A DNA stretch of 7,741 nt, from assembly GCA_026386995.1 (NCBI GenBank), contig JAPLMO010000003.1, positions 1 through 7,741 on the forward strand, written 5' to 3'. The notes under the pieces were generated by a model that worked only from the letters and a program-made list of their open reading frames with translations, made no database searches and had not been told where the DNA came from. The translations under genes and the position numbers were made by a program. Position 1 is the stretch's first letter, and each line of letters begins with the position of its first letter. This document shows, one piece after another, positions 7,149 to 7,741 of this stretch. The DNA is from Planctomycetota bacterium (GTDB lineage: Bacteria; Planctomycetota; Phycisphaerae; FEN-1346).

Positions 7149-7166
7149 TCGTGAAATCTTTCACAA
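7149..7166. promoter_or_regulatory. Rex- or CRP/FNR-like operator, GTGAAATCTTTCAC
   Basis: The perfect 14-bp inverted repeat GTGAA-ATCT-TTCAC (7151-7164) lies in TCGTGAAATCTTTCACAA, one base from the Rex consensus TTGTGAAnnnnTTCACAA. It also fits the CRP consensus TGTGA-N6-TCACA at 9 of 10 bases. Rex represses fermentative and respiratory genes according to NADH/NAD+ ratio. No gene starts close downstream within the window, so the target is unknown. Confidence 0.4.
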
Positions 7167-7182
7167 GCCTCATAGGTGTCCC

Positions 7183-7198
7183 TTTTTTTGGGGGGGGG
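7183..7198. repeat. T7G9 homopolymer tract
   Basis: Seven T (7183-7189) followed directly by nine G (7190-7198), then CGGGAGG. Likely slippage-prone; run lengths may be unreliable in assembly. Confidence 0.65.
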
Positions 7199-7217
7199 CG
7201 GGAGGCACAGAAATGAA

Positions 7218-7262
7218 GAGTGCGGAGTGCAGAATGCAGAGTGAAGAACTCAACAAAGGCAA
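7218..7262 (+). repeat. Heptamer repeats and first copy of a 24-bp direct repeat
   Basis: Four consecutive 7-mers, GAGTGCG, GAGTGCA, GAATGCA and GAGTGAA (7218-7245), lead into AGAACTCAACAAAGGCAA style sequence. The segment 7239-7262 recurs at 7381-7404. Degenerate GAGTGCAGA repeats of this sort occur dispersed in noncoding DNA of several bacterial lineages. Confidence 0.6.
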
Positions 7263-7380
7263 CGGCGCAGGTGGAAAATGGGAACACGCCAGAGGCGGGC
7301 AGGCCATGGAACCAGAAACAAGCCCGCGGCACTGCCGCGGGGTGGACCGGCGGCAACCGGGAACCGGAGCGCATAGTGCA

Positions 7381-7404
7381 GAGTGAAAAACTGAACAAAG
7401 GCAA
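7381..7404 (+). repeat. Second copy of the 24-bp direct repeat
   Basis: Matches 7239-7262 at 22 of 24 positions (shared GAGTGAA, AACT, AACAAAGGCAA), 142 bp apart in direct orientation. It is preceded by AGTGCA, a remnant of the heptamer unit. Confidence 0.6.
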
Positions 7405-7519
7405 GGAACTGCCTTGCGGCGATTCCGGGGGGCTGAAGTCTACAAGATTGACAATCTGGGCAATTTGGGCAGGCCGGCCAGAATGGCCGCTGTCGGAGCA
7501 CGAAAAAAGCGTCCGCAGT

Positions 7520-7548
7520 TTGCTTTCGCCCACAACTTGATGTATACT
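7520..7548 (+). promoter_or_regulatory. Possible promoter reading toward the window end
   Basis: TTGCTT (7520-7525), 17-bp spacer, TATACT (7543-7548; 5 of 6 to TATAAT). It would start transcription near 7555 and serve whatever lies at or beyond 7639. The -35 match is weak (3 of 6). Confidence 0.3.
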
Positions 7549-7638
7549 TCCACACTTTGATACTGCGCGCTTGGCTTCTACCGGGTTCTTCGACCCAGTG
7601 GGGGGTGGCGGTTCTGGGCGGTTGGATTGGGGGCCTAG

Positions 7639-7741
7639 ATGAAAGTCAGGTCACCGGCACATTTCTCCTTGAGTAGCGACAGACGCACCCTGCGCGCTCG
7701 CAGGGGAGCGTTCAAACTATTTTCATGGAAAGAATGGAACC
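7639..7741 (+). CDS. Possible start of a gene running off the window (unrecognised)
   Basis: From ATG 7639 there are 34 codons without a stop to the edge, beginning MKVRSPAHFSLSSDRR. A GGGGG run (7629-7633) lies 5 nt upstream and a possible promoter at 7520-7548. The peptide is arginine-rich and matches no family I know. The opposite strand is also open from the edge to a stop at about 7635-7637 (ending CAGDLTFI), so this could instead be the tail of a minus-strand gene or simply noncoding. An inverted repeat CCCTGCG-CGCT-CGCAGGG lies inside it at 7688-7705. Confidence 0.2.
   Translation, partial: MKVRSPAHFSLSSDRRTLRARRGAFKLFSWKEWN

Larger units (their letters stand above)
6965..7518. other. 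Long noncoding region rich in repeats and palindromes
   Basis: No frame here has a convincing ribosome-binding site or family resemblance. Both strands have open frames over about 7220-7540, but they translate short sequence repeats (for example FFTLHSALRTLHF on the minus strand), a pattern typical of spurious frames over GAGTGCA-type repeats. Contents, in order: C-tract, palindrome copy 3, a 33-bp palindrome, a Rex/CRP-like operator, a T7G9 tract, heptamer repeats and a 24-bp direct repeat pair. Confidence 0.55.

Noticed and set aside
6124..7533. 469-codon minus-strand frame
   Set aside because: Its C-terminal half is antisense to the NrpR-like gene and its N-terminal half translates noncoding repeats (FFTLHSALRTLHF); not a protein.
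7220..7540. 106-codon plus-strand frame
   Set aside because: Begins inside the heptamer repeat array, has no convincing ribosome-binding site and encodes no recognisable domain.
7580..7600. tRNA fragment (GGGTTCTTCGACCC resembles a T-arm)
   Set aside because: The loop does not fit GTTCRA spacing, and no acceptor or anticodon arm could be placed around it.

Overview
The window is GC-rich bacterial chromosome with an accessory flavour. Gene content and the many dispersed palindromes in the spacers suggest an uncultured environmental lineage. Planctomycetota is my best guess and a deltaproteobacterium-like lineage the alternative; this rests on general resemblance, not on a marker gene.

Layout. 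(1) Positions 1-849 hold the 5' part of an insertion sequence on the minus strand: the N-terminal 256 residues of an ISNCY-type DDE transposase, cut by the window edge just after the catalytic Glu, plus its outer end with two 19-bp direct repeats. (2) 850-1125 is noncoding and carries a 75-bp near-palindrome. (3) 1126-1899 (minus) is a DUF5677-like hypothetical protein. (4) 1900-2189 is noncoding with a GNRA-loop hairpin. (5) 2190-3965 (minus) is a 591-residue membrane protein joining a zinc ribbon, a DUF2569 domain and a DUF4328 domain. It contains a 102-bp tandem duplication and a second, well-formed translation start at the head of the DUF4328 half. (6) 3966-4549 is a divergent spacer with a GNRA hairpin, a nested composite repeat and the gdhA promoter. 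(7) 4550-5890 (plus) is gdhA, hexameric glutamate dehydrogenase. (8) 5984-6964 (plus) is a winged-helix plus DUF128 protein, i.e. a bacterial relative of the archaeal nitrogen repressor NrpR. (9) 6965-7741 is mostly noncoding: another palindrome copy, homopolymer tracts, a Rex/CRP-like operator, a large palindrome, direct repeats and a possible promoter with a small open frame running off the edge.

The functional core is gdhA followed by the NrpR-like gene. In methanogens NrpR represses nitrogen assimilation genes and is released by 2-oxoglutarate, which is also the substrate of GdhA. A perfect inverted repeat, GGAAAT-N9-ATTTCC, overlaps the predicted -35 box of gdhA. This suggests a compact local circuit in which an archaeal-type regulator controls ammonium assimilation in a bacterium. 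The linkage is visible in sequence; the regulation is inferred. The other genes show no functional link to this pair.
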